Assembly (NCBI GenBank): GCA_035276685.1
Contig: DATELK010000056.1
Span: 1-31,326 of the forward strand
Source of the DNA: JACVRN01 sp035276685
Lineage (GTDB): Bacteria > Acidobacteriota > Blastocatellia > Pyrinomonadales > Pyrinomonadaceae
Length of the DNA: 31,326 nt
Direction of reading: 5' to 3'
In this document: piece after piece, positions 7,282 through 15,440 of the stretch
Numbering within the stretch: the first letter of the stretch is position 1
How the letters are laid out: each line of letters opens with the position of its first letter
The notes under the pieces: model-generated
What the model was told of the DNA's origin: nothing
What the model saw: the letters and a program-made list of their open reading frames with translations, nothing else
The model's database searches: none
Made by a program: the position numbers and the translations under genes

Positions 7282-7803
7282 TTATCTCTAACTCGATTCT
7301 GCAAGGGGGTATTGGGAAAAGCAGTAAGTTTCTTATGCCAAGTCCGGCGATTAAGTCAATGATTTAATTCTTGCGGGTGTCAATATGGCCTCGGGCGCGG
7401 CTTTGTGATAGCCTGTCGGTGTCATTATGGCGCACGGCTTGGCCCGGTGGCCTTTATGAGGCTCTATGACACGAATCGGCCTCTTATAAGCTTCGCCTTT
7501 TGGCTCAGCCGTTGGCCTGTAAACTCTTGAAAGTATAAGCCTTACCTTTAGTCTCAGGGGGGCGGCACGCTCATTGCTCTTGAAAAACCGCCGATTTGCT
7601 TAACGCATGCAAGGGCAAGATTTACAGGGAAAAGGTGTTGGAAGTACGGCGGGAGCCGGCCGGAGATTTCAGGCCGGACGCCCGCCGGTGCTTCCGACAA
7701 TTTGCGTTCTGTAGTGAATCAGTGTAATCTCACGCCTTTTGCTGAGGGCGGCCTAACCGAGAGCTTTAGCAATAATTTATAACCGAGAAGAGAAGGAAAG
7801 ATA
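7282..7803. other. 522-bp gene-free region, leader of radical SAM gene
   Basis: No open reading frame of note on either strand. It separates divergently transcribed genes and must hold the promoters of both. The right part carries a long hairpin (7636-7699). The last bases before the radical SAM start contain GAGAAGAGAAGGAAAG as ribosome site. Confidence 0.6.
7636..7699 (+). promoter_or_regulatory. long imperfect hairpin in leader of radical SAM gene
   Basis: TGTTGGAAG (7636-7644) pairs with CTTCCGACA (7691-7699) and the GC-rich interior (CGGCGGG...CCGGCC against GGCCGG...CCCGCCG) continues the stem to a loop around 7661-7670. No U tract follows, so it is not a simple terminator. It sits about 105 nt before the start codon and could be a structured 5' UTR or a protein site. 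Confidence 0.5.
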
Positions 7804-9843
7804 ATGCGACCGATTAAACATGCCGAGAAAGGCTTGACCCTTGTGGCCCGTAGCTTTTTCAACTCGATTCAGTTCTTCAACAAGTACAAGCCGAACCCGT
7901 CATTTACGCCGAAGTGGTCGGACAAGCCGCTTCTAAAGTCATGGCAGAAGACCAAGCCGACCCTGGGCTGGCCGCGCACGACCGACTCTCTCTGCCCCAA
8001 GTGCGTTATAGAGGCGCGCGAAGAAATCATCAGCGGGAAGCGCGACTACACGGTGCTGATGAACGAGAAGGTGGGCGAGATTAAGGCGCAGATTATAGAG
8101 CGCGACGGCCAAATCTGGATGGTGAAGGATTGTCCCATCCACGGTCACATAGAAGACATGATGGCTATTGATGCCAAGTTCCTTGAGCACATTGAAGCCA
8201 TGTTCCCCGGCCGCGACATTCAGGCGCACAACGACGAGAAGCTGCACAACCACGGCTCCTCGACCATCAAGCACGGTCGCGGCGCGGTTCTGACCGTAGA
8301 CTTGACCAACCGCTGCAACATGATGTGCGACCCCTGCTTCATGGACGCCAACCAGGTGGGCTTCGTGCACGAGCTGAGCATGGACGACATCAAGGAGATT
8401 CTTGATAACGCCATCTCTATTAAGCCGCGCCGTCAGATGTCCGTGCAGTTCTCGGGCGGCGAGCCTACTTTGAGCCCGCACTTCATAGAAGCCATCAAGT
8501 ATTCCAGAAAGGTCGGCTACAACTCCGTGCAGGCTGCCACAAACGGCATAGAGTTCGCCAAGTCCAAGGAGTTCTGCCGCGAGGCTGCCGAAGCCGGACT
8601 TCGTTACGTCTACCTGCAATTCGACGGCATAGGCAACGATGCCAACAGCCACCGACAGGTCGGAAACCTCTTCGACGTGAAGCTTCGTGCGATTAACAAC
8701 CTGCACGAGGCTGGCGTAGAGATTGTGCTCGTGACCACCTTGGTTAACGGCATCAACAACGACCAGGTTGGCTCCATCATCCGCTTCGCTCTGGACAATC
8801 CGAAGAAGATTGCTTTCCTCTCCTTCCAGCCTGTTTCTTTCACGGGCCGCGACGAAGAGATTACGGAGCAGCGCCGTCTACAGCAGCGCTACACCCTGTC
8901 GCACCTGGCGCACGACGTTAAAGACCAGGTGGGCATCACGGAGCCTACGCGCGACTGGTTCCCGCTAAGTCTTATGGGAGCTTTCGCGGACTTCGCAGAC
9001 CTCGTTCACGGGCCCGATGCCGAGTGGGGACAGGTCTCCTGCGGCTGCCACCCGAACTGCGGCGTGGGCACGGCCGTCATGATTGATAAAGAGACCAAAG
9101 AGATGCGTCCCGTGCCGGAGTTCCTAAACATTCCGGGTCTTGTCAAAGACATGCAGAAGATTACGGACGCTGCGCGCGGCAAGTGGATGTCGAACCTGAT
9201 GATGGGTCTGACGCTTCTGAAGCACTACAACCCGTACAAGTCGCCCTCGAACTTCACGCTTTATGAGCTCTTTAAGAAGTTCGACAAGTCCTTCGGCCTG
9301 ACGGGCAAGGATTACGGCCGCGTCGACGGCAAGCGCTCTCACGATGACATTGAGAAGCGCCGCTCAGACCGCTGGAACTTCCTCTTCATAGCCGGTATGT
9401 GGTTCCAGGACTTGTTCAACTACGACTTCCGCCGCACGGAGATGTGCATCATCCCTTACGGCACGCAGGAAGGCGAAATCTCCTTCTGCGCTTACAACAC
9501 TGGCATAGGCTGGCGCAACATCATTGAGAACATGCACCAGAACGCCACCGTTGCCAAGTGGTATCAGGAGCACGGACGTCACGAGATTTTCGCGGCCGGT
9601 AAGGACGTTCACCTGGACACCAACGAGCACGGGCTCAAGCTGAACCAGATAGACCTTGAGCGCCCGAACAAGCCTCAGATGGAAGGCCCGAAGACGGCCC
9701 ACGAAGAGGTTCAGATGATGCGCAAGCTCTATCAGGAGATGGTCTTGAACAAGGGCAAGGTCAACCCTGCCAACAAGCCTGTGCAGATTAAGGGACTGAG
9801 CCGCGGCAACAAAGAGACGGAGTCTGCGACCGTCTCGGCTTAA
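7804..9843 (+). CDS. radical SAM protein resembling tetraether lipid synthase (Tes/MJ0619 family)
   Basis: 679 residues. N-terminal rubredoxin-like zinc site: LCPKC (C64, C67) and DCPIHG (C110, H113). Radical SAM cluster motif CNMMCDPC (C171, C175, C178) preceded by TVDLTNR, then the SAM-binding SGGEPTL (217-223). Further cysteines that could hold auxiliary iron-sulfur clusters are SCGCHPNC (C413, C415, C419), C548 and C562 (FCAYN). This order of zinc finger, radical SAM core and C-terminal FQDLFNYDFRR...FCAYN block matches archaeal Tes (MJ0619), which joins lipid tails into membrane-spanning ethers. Acidobacteria make membrane-spanning iso-diabolic acid lipids, so such a role is plausible here; it is inferred. 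It is longer than archaeal Tes, with extra sequence around 450-525 and a C-terminal tail. ATG start with AAGGAAAG upstream. Monocistronic, with a terminator behind. Confidence 0.8.
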   Translation: MRPIKHAEKGLTLVARSFFNSIQFFNKYKPNPSFTPKWSDKPLLKSWQKTKPTLGWPRTTDSLCPKCVIEAREEIISGKRDYTVLMNEKVGEIKAQIIERDGQIWMVKDCPIHGHIEDMMAIDAKFLEHIEAMFPGRDIQAHNDEKLHNHGSSTIKHGRGAVLTVDLTNRCNMMCDPCFMDANQVGFVHELSMDDIKEILDNAISIKPRRQMSVQFSGGEPTLSPHFIEAIKYSRKVGYNSVQAATNGIEFAKSKEFCREAAEAGLRYVYLQFDGIGNDANSHRQVGNLFDVKLRAINNLHEAGVEIVLVTTLVNGINNDQVGSIIRFALDNPKKIAFLSFQPVSFTGRDEEITEQRRLQQRYTLSHLAHDVKDQVGITEPTRDWFPLSLMGAFADFADLVHGPDAEWGQVSCGCHPNCGVGTAVMIDKETKEMRPVPEFLNIPGLVKDMQKITDAARGKWMSNLMMGLTLLKHYNPYKSPSNFTLYELFKKFDKSFGLTGKDYGRVDGKRSHDDIEKRRSDRWNFLFIAGMWFQDLFNYDFRRTEMCIIPYGTQEGEISFCAYNTGIGWRNIIENMHQNATVAKWYQEHGRHEIFAAGKDVHLDTNEHGLKLNQIDLERPNKPQMEGPKTAHEEVQMMRKLYQEMVLNKGKVNPANKPVQIKGLSRGNKETESATVSA

Positions 9844-9880
9844 GCTCGCGGCCGCTCAATCCAGCGCTTAGAGTTCGAGA

Positions 9881-9920
9881 GAACCCCGCCCCTCAAGCTG
9901 TAATCGACGCGGGGTTCTTT
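9881..9920 (+). terminator. intrinsic terminator of radical SAM gene
   Basis: GAACCCCGC (9881-9889) pairs perfectly with GCGGGGTTC (9909-9917), followed by TTT. The loop is long (19 nt). It lies 38 nt after the stop codon. Confidence 0.7.
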
Positions 9921-10041
9921 CGTGCGAGCTTGACCGCAACGCGCGCGGGCGTGTTTAATAGGTGATTCAAAGGCCCGTTGAGAAGGCTTCTGAAGGAACC
10001 GAATCTTAATTTAAATAGGAGAATGGAGAAGTTTCTACCGC

Positions 10042-10248
10042 ATGGCAGTAGTCAATGTTAATCCGGGTGAGTCAATCGAGTCGGCCCTGCGCCGTTTCAA
10101 GCGCAAGGTGATGACCGAAGAGATAATTAAGGACGCCAAGAAGCACGCCTTCTTCATGCCGCCGGGGCAAAAGGCGAAGCTCAAATCGGCGCTTGCGCGC
10201 AAACGCAACAACAAGAAGAAACGCAGCTCACGCCCCCCGCGCGACTAG
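10042..10248 (+). CDS. rpsU: 30S ribosomal protein S21
   Basis: 68 residues. It has the S21 pattern: short N-terminal strand (MAVVNVNPGESIESALRRFKR), then helices with K/R-rich surface and a basic tail (RKRNNKKKRSS). S21 binds the 30S platform near the anti-Shine-Dalgarno region and helps initiation. The length is normal for bacteria that carry it. TAGGAGAA lies upstream though a little far from the ATG. It precedes surE by 140 bp and could share a transcript with it. Confidence 0.95.
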   Translation: MAVVNVNPGESIESALRRFKRKVMTEEIIKDAKKHAFFMPPGQKAKLKSALARKRNNKKKRSSRPPRD

Positions 10249-10388
10249 CTTTCCCTTCAACCAGTTTATGAAAATGAGCGCGTCGCTCGTCACGGTCGCC
10301 CCGTCGCTTTGCTTTCGCGACGAGGGCGGCTTGAGATACTGCGGCGCGCATCAATGTCTTTAATAGCAGAAAGATTAGCCTGTATAAG

Positions 10389-11156
10389 ATGACGCGTATT
10401 CTCGTCACCAACGATGACGGCATACACTCGGACGGCCTCATCAAGCTGGAAGAGGCCCTGCGCGAAGTGGGAGACGTGTATGTGGTCGCGCCTGCCTCCG
10501 AGATGAGCGGGGCGTCGCACAGTCTGACGCTCGCCCGCCCGCTTCGCATTCGTCGCATAGACGACAGACACTGGACTGTGGACGGCACTCCGACCGATTG
10601 CGTGACCCTTGCGCTTCACAAGATTCTGACGGAGGTCAGGCCCGACATCTGCGCTTCGGGGATTAATCACGGCGGAAATCTGGGCGACGACGCGACCTAT
10701 TCCGGCACTGTTGCCGGAGCGCTTGAGGCTACCATCCTCGGCGTGCCGGGAGTTGCGCTGAGCCTCGTGGCGCGAGAGAATTTCGATTTCACGGAGTCTG
10801 CGCGCTTTGCCGTCACGGCCGTTCGGAAAGTTCTCAGAGAGGGCTTGCCCGAAGGGACGCTGCTCAACATCAACATCCCGCCGGGAGAGATAAAGGGAGT
10901 GCGCGTCACGCGTCAGGGCCTGAAGAACGCGCGCCCCGTCATCAGCGAGCACATAGACCCGCGCGGCAAGCCTTACTACTGGATAGGCGAAGAGCACTTT
11001 AGCTGGAACACGGCCGACGGCACCGACTATCAGGCAGTCGAGCAAGGGCTTATCTCCGTGACGCCGCTCAAGAGCGACATGACTGACCACAACGCGCTCA
11101 CGGCCATAGAGCCCTGGAATTACATCGACGCAAGCCGGGTATTACAGGAAAAGTAG
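10389..11156 (+). CDS. surE: 5'/3'-nucleotidase SurE
   Basis: 255 residues, usual SurE length. The N-terminal metal site is intact (LVTNDDGIHSDG, with D9-D10), followed by the conserved SGASHSLT segment and SGINHGGNLGDDATYSGTV, which holds the second Asn ligand and the active-site loop. The family is a divalent-metal phosphatase releasing phosphate from nucleoside 5'- and 3'-monophosphates, linked to stress and stationary-phase survival. The next gene, pcm, starts 22 bp after its stop, reproducing the surE-pcm pairing known in many bacteria, so the two are likely one transcript. Confidence 0.95.
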   Translation: MTRILVTNDDGIHSDGLIKLEEALREVGDVYVVAPASEMSGASHSLTLARPLRIRRIDDRHWTVDGTPTDCVTLALHKILTEVRPDICASGINHGGNLGDDATYSGTVAGALEATILGVPGVALSLVARENFDFTESARFAVTAVRKVLREGLPEGTLLNINIPPGEIKGVRVTRQGLKNARPVISEHIDPRGKPYYWIGEEHFSWNTADGTDYQAVEQGLISVTPLKSDMTDHNALTAIEPWNYIDASRVLQEK

Positions 11157-11178
11157 ATAGTAATACGGAGTAAAGATT

Positions 11179-11865
11179 TTGAGTTCCGCGCCCCTGCGGC
11201 CTAATTCCACCTCTTCCGGCTATCGCATTCCGCGCGAGCGCATGGTAGAGCGCCTGCGCAACCATTACCGCATACGGGACAGCCGCGTGCTGGATGTCAT
11301 GGCGACTGTGCCGCGCCACCTCTTCGTGCCAGAAGCCTTGGAGTCTCGCGCCTACGGCGACCACGCGCTGCCGATTGACGCCAACCAAACCATCTCACAG
11401 CCATTCATTGTGGCCCAGATGACGGAGCTGCTGGAATTGCAGGGGACGGAGCGCGTGCTTGAGATAGGCGCTGGCTCGGGCTATCAGACGGCGGTGCTTG
11501 CAAAGCTCGCCGCGCAGGTCTACTCCATAGAGCGCATACCGGAGCTTGCGCGTCAGGCGCAGGCACGCATACGCAGCCTCGGCATACACAACGCCACCGT
11601 AAAATGCTTTGACGGGACTTTGGGTTGGAGCGCGCACGCGCCCTACGACCGCATACTGGCGGCTGCGGGTGCTCCTCGTGTTCCGGAGCCTCTGCTCGCG
11701 CAGTTGAAGATAGGAGGCTGCCTTGTGATTCCCGTGGGCGACACGCGAGAGTCTCAGCACATGGTGCGCGCCATACGCACGGAGGATAATTACGAGTTTG
11801 AAGACCACGGCGCGTGCGCCTTCGTCCCGCTCATAGGGCACTACGGCTGGTCTGCGCAGACATAG
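11179..11865 (+). CDS. pcm: protein-L-isoaspartate O-methyltransferase
   Basis: 228 residues. SAM-binding motif I is LEIGAGSGYQTAVLAKLA, preceded by the family signature ISQPFIVAQMTELL and the PRHLFVPE segment near the N-terminus; the GGCLVIPVG motif follows late in the fold. The enzyme methylates isoaspartyl residues of aged proteins to start their repair, in the cytosol. Start chosen at TTG 11179 because CGGAG lies 8 nt upstream; the alternative ATG at 11242 would leave a shorter N-terminus without a good ribosome site. It is tightly linked to surE upstream and to a DedA gene 16 bp downstream. Confidence 0.94.
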   Translation: MSSAPLRPNSTSSGYRIPRERMVERLRNHYRIRDSRVLDVMATVPRHLFVPEALESRAYGDHALPIDANQTISQPFIVAQMTELLELQGTERVLEIGAGSGYQTAVLAKLAAQVYSIERIPELARQAQARIRSLGIHNATVKCFDGTLGWSAHAPYDRILAAAGAPRVPEPLLAQLKIGGCLVIPVGDTRESQHMVRAIRTEDNYEFEDHGACAFVPLIGHYGWSAQT

Positions 11866-11881
11866 CTCTGATAGAAAGTTT

Positions 11882-12550
11882 ATGGAATCACTTTACGAGC
11901 TGTTTAATCATATCAAGCAGTACCTTGACCCCAAGACCATAGCCAGTGCCGGCTACGTCGTGCTCTTTTTTGTGGTCTTTGCCGAGACGGGACTGGCCGC
12001 GGGATTCTTCCTGCCCGGCGACAGCCTGCTCGTCGTCGCAGGACTCTTTGCCGCGCGCGGCGACCTGAACGTCTTCATTCTTCTGGTCTCGCTCTTTGTG
12101 GCGGCGGTCGTGGGCGACGCCGTCGGCTACTATTCCGGGCTGAAGATGGGGCCGCGAATTTTTCGCAAAGAAAAGTCGCTTCTGTTTCGCCCGAGCCACT
12201 TGCAGAAGGCGCAGGGCTTTTATGAGAAGTACGGCGGAAAGACCATCATCATCGCCCGCTTCGTGCCCATCGTTCGCACCTTCGCTCCCATAGTCGCAGG
12301 CGCGGCCAACATGCCTTACCGCAAGTTCGTCGTCTTCAACGTCGCGGGCGGCTTCCTCTGGGTCTTCTCCATGATTCTGTCCGGCTACTTCCTGGGCAGC
12401 ATCCTCAAATCCCGCTTCGGCATCAACCTGGACGAGCACATAGAGAAGGTCGTGGTGATTGTCGTCGCGCTCTCACTTCTGCCGCCCATCATAGAGTACA
12501 TAAAGTCGCGGCGTGAGAAGGCCCGCGCCGCAGCCGCAGAGGCGAAGTAA
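11882..12550 (+). CDS. DedA family membrane protein
   Basis: 222 residues, normal length. Family hallmarks are FAETGLAAGFFLPGDSLL near the first membrane helices and RFVPIVRTFAPIVAGAANM in the middle, with the conserved FxxxN-GG-W stretch after it. Several hydrophobic segments and a lysine/arginine-rich cytosolic tail (SRREKARAAAAE) are seen. DedA proteins are inner-membrane proteins with two re-entrant loops; several act as undecaprenyl-phosphate or phospholipid flippases needed for envelope integrity. The exact lipid cannot be told from sequence. It is the last gene of the surE-pcm-dedA run. Confidence 0.9.
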   Translation: MESLYELFNHIKQYLDPKTIASAGYVVLFFVVFAETGLAAGFFLPGDSLLVVAGLFAARGDLNVFILLVSLFVAAVVGDAVGYYSGLKMGPRIFRKEKSLLFRPSHLQKAQGFYEKYGGKTIIIARFVPIVRTFAPIVAGAANMPYRKFVVFNVAGGFLWVFSMILSGYFLGSILKSRFGINLDEHIEKVVVIVVALSLLPPIIEYIKSRREKARAAAAEAK

Positions 12551-12603
12551 GCGAGCGAGTTTGACTTAACTGCTTGGCTCACTTAGAATCCAAGTTCGAT
12601 TTG

Positions 12604-12678
<75 letters not shown>

Positions 12679-12688
12679 CTTTTAAGTA

Positions 12689-12723
12689 AACAGTCGCTTT
12701 TAACAGAGCGGCTGTTTTCTTTT
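12689..12723 (+). terminator. terminator of tRNA-Pro gene
   Basis: AACAGTCGCT (12689-12698) pairs with AGCGGCTGTT (12707-12716) with one G-U wobble, followed by TTCTTTT. It begins 10 nt after the tRNA. Confidence 0.8.
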
Positions 12724-12842
12724 GCTCTTTGCTCAATAATCCTGCCAGCATCTGTTAATAAATCTAAACATTCCATCGTCTATATTCGTAAAGCGGTTCG
12801 GGCCTGAGGCAGCCGCTCTGGCACCCGTTCGGAAATTCTCTC

Positions 12843-14090
12843 ATGCGAAGTGTCTACACATTTTATCTGGATGCCGCGCGCATCGCTGTGCAGTCGATTC
12901 TGGCGCACAAGCTGCGCGCCTTTCTGACGCTGATTGGCATCATCATAGGCGTGGCATCCGTGGTCGTAGTCGGCGCTTCTATCAGCGGCCTTAACACCTA
13001 CGTCGTCGATCGCGTCTCGAAGGTTTTTGGCGCGAATCATTTCGTCATTGCGCGCATGGCGAACGTGGGCCGCCTCTCGGACGAGGAGTTCGAGCGCCGC
13101 ATGCGACGCAACAAGCGCGTCGAGTGGGAGGAGTACGAGTGGGTGCGCGACCATTGCAAGAGCTGCTCCGAGATTGGCGCGCAGATGAATGGCTCGGCAG
13201 ACCTTAGCCAGGACGGGGCGGAGTTTCCCGGCGCGGCCGTCTTCGGCGTCACGGCTAACATGATAGACATAGAGGACAAGACGGTTGCAGAGGGCCGCTT
13301 CATCACGCCCGAAGAAGTTCAACGCTCTGCGCTCGTAGTTGTCTTAGGCGACGACATCAGGGAAAAGTTCTTCCCGAACGTCGACCCTCTGGGCCGCATA
13401 CTGAAGGTGCGAGGGATGCCGCTTCGCGTCGTGGGCGTAGAAGAGAGGCGCGGCTCTTTCTTCGGCGATTCGATTGACCGGCACATCTACATCCCCGTCA
13501 CGACGCACATACAGATTTTCGGGCGCGGCGCAAACGGCCTACAGATTCATGGGAAGTCTGCTAACCGCGATAACATGGCCGCCACGCTGGAAGAGGCGCG
13601 CATGGCCATGCGCGACAAGCGCAAGCTGAAGGGAAATGACGAGGACGACTTCGGCATAGTCAACGTCGAAGAGATTAACAATCAGGTAGACCAGTTCACG
13701 GCCGGTATAGCCAGCGTGATTATTCCCATCACCTTCATCACGCTCGTCGTGGGCGGAATCGTCGTGATGAATATCATGCTCGTCTCCGTCACGGAGAGGA
13801 CTTTCGAGGTGGGCTTGCGAAAGGCTGTCGGCGCGACCAAGAAGCAGATTCTGATGCAGTTCCTGATTGAGTCCGCGCTGCTCTGCGCCTTCGGCGGGGT
13901 CATGGGACTGTTGCTCGCCTCGGGCATCTGCTGGCTGATTACCGTCGCCGCAGGTATTACTATGACCATAACGGTCGGCTACATACTGCTGGCGCTCATA
14001 GTGTCCAGCGCCGTAGGCATGATTGCGGGAATCTATCCCGCCTTTAAGGCCGCGCGCCTTGACCCGATTATTGCACTTGCCAAGAAGTGA
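12843..14090 (+). CDS. MacB-like ABC transporter permease
   Basis: 415 residues. One N-terminal membrane helix (about 25-45: LRAFLTLIGIIIGVASVVVV), a large extracytoplasmic MacB-type domain (about 50-285), then three membrane helices of the FtsX-type domain with the typical VMNIMLVSVTERTFEVGLRKAVGA segment and the end motif PAFKAARLDPIIAL. Such type VII ABC permeases do not move substrate across the membrane but couple ATP use to envelope work, such as efflux through TolC-like partners or lipoprotein release. No ATPase is fused or adjacent. A CKSC pair (C105, C108) in the extracytoplasmic domain is unusual. It is followed by a second permease 17 bp downstream, probably forming a heterodimer. 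Confidence 0.88.
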   Translation: MRSVYTFYLDAARIAVQSILAHKLRAFLTLIGIIIGVASVVVVGASISGLNTYVVDRVSKVFGANHFVIARMANVGRLSDEEFERRMRRNKRVEWEEYEWVRDHCKSCSEIGAQMNGSADLSQDGAEFPGAAVFGVTANMIDIEDKTVAEGRFITPEEVQRSALVVVLGDDIREKFFPNVDPLGRILKVRGMPLRVVGVEERRGSFFGDSIDRHIYIPVTTHIQIFGRGANGLQIHGKSANRDNMAATLEEARMAMRDKRKLKGNDEDDFGIVNVEEINNQVDQFTAGIASVIIPITFITLVVGGIVVMNIMLVSVTERTFEVGLRKAVGATKKQILMQFLIESALLCAFGGVMGLLLASGICWLITVAAGITMTITVGYILLALIVSSAVGMIAGIYPAFKAARLDPIIALAKK

Positions 14091-14107
14091 AGAAGTGAGA
14101 GAGAGCC

Positions 14108-15382
14108 GTGCGTTTAAGACTTCCACAAGTTTTCCCTAAAGAGATTCTGCTGATGGCGCTCGACTCTATTCGCGCGCACAAGTTCAGGAGTTTTCTCACC
14201 GTGCTCGGCATAGTCATAGGCGTCATGACGGCCATCATCATAGCCTCTCTCCTGACGGGCATGCGCCAGTCCATAGTCTCCATCATAGAAGAGTACGGCA
14301 CGAACAACATCTACGCCTTTCACCTCTCTACAGGCCCGCGCACGAGCGAAGACCGCTCCGAGCGACTACGCAAGCCGCTCACCGTTGGCGACGCCGATGC
14401 CATCAAGCAGTCGGCTCCTGCCGTGGAAGACGTGGCGCACGTAGCGCCGAACGTAGGCTACTCGGGCGGCCCCTTCGACGACAACATCACCTATCAGGGA
14501 CACAACTATCGCTGGGGAAACACGCAGGGCGTCTCTCCCAACTATGCTGACATTACCAACATCGCCATACGCGAAGGCCGCTTCATCACGGAAGCCGACA
14601 ACGACCAGCGCCGCTACGTGATGGTGATAGGCGTCAACGCTGCTGAAGCCCTCTTCCCGGGCCGCTCCTACGGCATCGCCGGAACGGAAGTGAAGATGGG
14701 CGGCTACAATTTCGAGATAGTCGGAGTGCTGGAGAAGAGGAAGGCCGGTTTCTTCGGCGAGAACGAAGAGGACAATGCCGTCTTCATACCCTTCCGCACG
14801 GCCCAGAAGGTAGCGCCAGCCAAAGGCTACCTGCTGCTAATCATAAAGGGGCGCTCCGGCCTCGTGCGCGAGGCGCTTGAGCAGTCCGAAGAGATTCTGC
14901 GCCGCCGTCGCAACGTCTCCTTCAGCCAGCCCAACAACTTCGACATCAAGACCGCGGATAAATTCATAGAGCAGTTCGACTCCATCACCGGCATGGTCGG
15001 CCTGATTGCCATCTCCATCTCAAGCCTGGGGCTGCTCGTTGGCGGCATAGGCGTGATGAACATCATGCTCGTCTCCGTGACCGAGAGAACGCAGGAGATA
15101 GGTGTCAGAAAAGCCATAGGAGCCCGCCGCCGCGACATAGTCTACCAGTTTCTATTTGAAGCGATGACGCTTACCTTTCTAGGCGGCCTCCTCGGCGTCA
15201 TCCTTGCCGTAGGCATCAGCCAGCTCATAATGCTTCTCATCCCGTCTCTGCCAGCCTCCATCCCGGCCTGGGCCGTCATATCAGGTCTCTGCGTCTCCGT
15301 CGCAGTCGGCCTGGTCTTCGGCGTCTGGCCCGCCCGCAAAGCCTCCCGCCTGGACCCCATCGAATGCCTCAGATATGAATAA
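14108..15382 (+). CDS. MacB-like ABC transporter permease (second subunit)
   Basis: 424 residues with the same layout as the preceding gene: N-terminal helix (KFRSFLTVLGIVIGVMTAI), MacB-type extracytoplasmic domain, then three membrane helices with GVMNIMLVSVTERTQEIGVRKAIGA and the C-terminal PARKASRLDPIECL motif. It is closer to the standard MacB/YknZ-type permease than its neighbour. GTG start; GAGAGAG lies a few bases upstream. Heterodimeric assembly with the upstream protein is inferred from adjacency. The ATPase and any membrane-fusion protein must be encoded elsewhere. Confidence 0.9.
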   Translation: MRLRLPQVFPKEILLMALDSIRAHKFRSFLTVLGIVIGVMTAIIIASLLTGMRQSIVSIIEEYGTNNIYAFHLSTGPRTSEDRSERLRKPLTVGDADAIKQSAPAVEDVAHVAPNVGYSGGPFDDNITYQGHNYRWGNTQGVSPNYADITNIAIREGRFITEADNDQRRYVMVIGVNAAEALFPGRSYGIAGTEVKMGGYNFEIVGVLEKRKAGFFGENEEDNAVFIPFRTAQKVAPAKGYLLLIIKGRSGLVREALEQSEEILRRRRNVSFSQPNNFDIKTADKFIEQFDSITGMVGLIAISISSLGLLVGGIGVMNIMLVSVTERTQEIGVRKAIGARRRDIVYQFLFEAMTLTFLGGLLGVILAVGISQLIMLLIPSLPASIPAWAVISGLCVSVAVGLVFGVWPARKASRLDPIECLRYE

Positions 15383-15440
15383 ATCGGAGTAGGGTGCGGC
15401 TCGGAGTTAATTTCTAAAGCAGACTTAAAAGGCTTTACGT

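Noticed and set aside
10290..11090. Minus-strand ORF of 266 codons
   Set aside because: It is antisense to surE, which is certain from its motifs.
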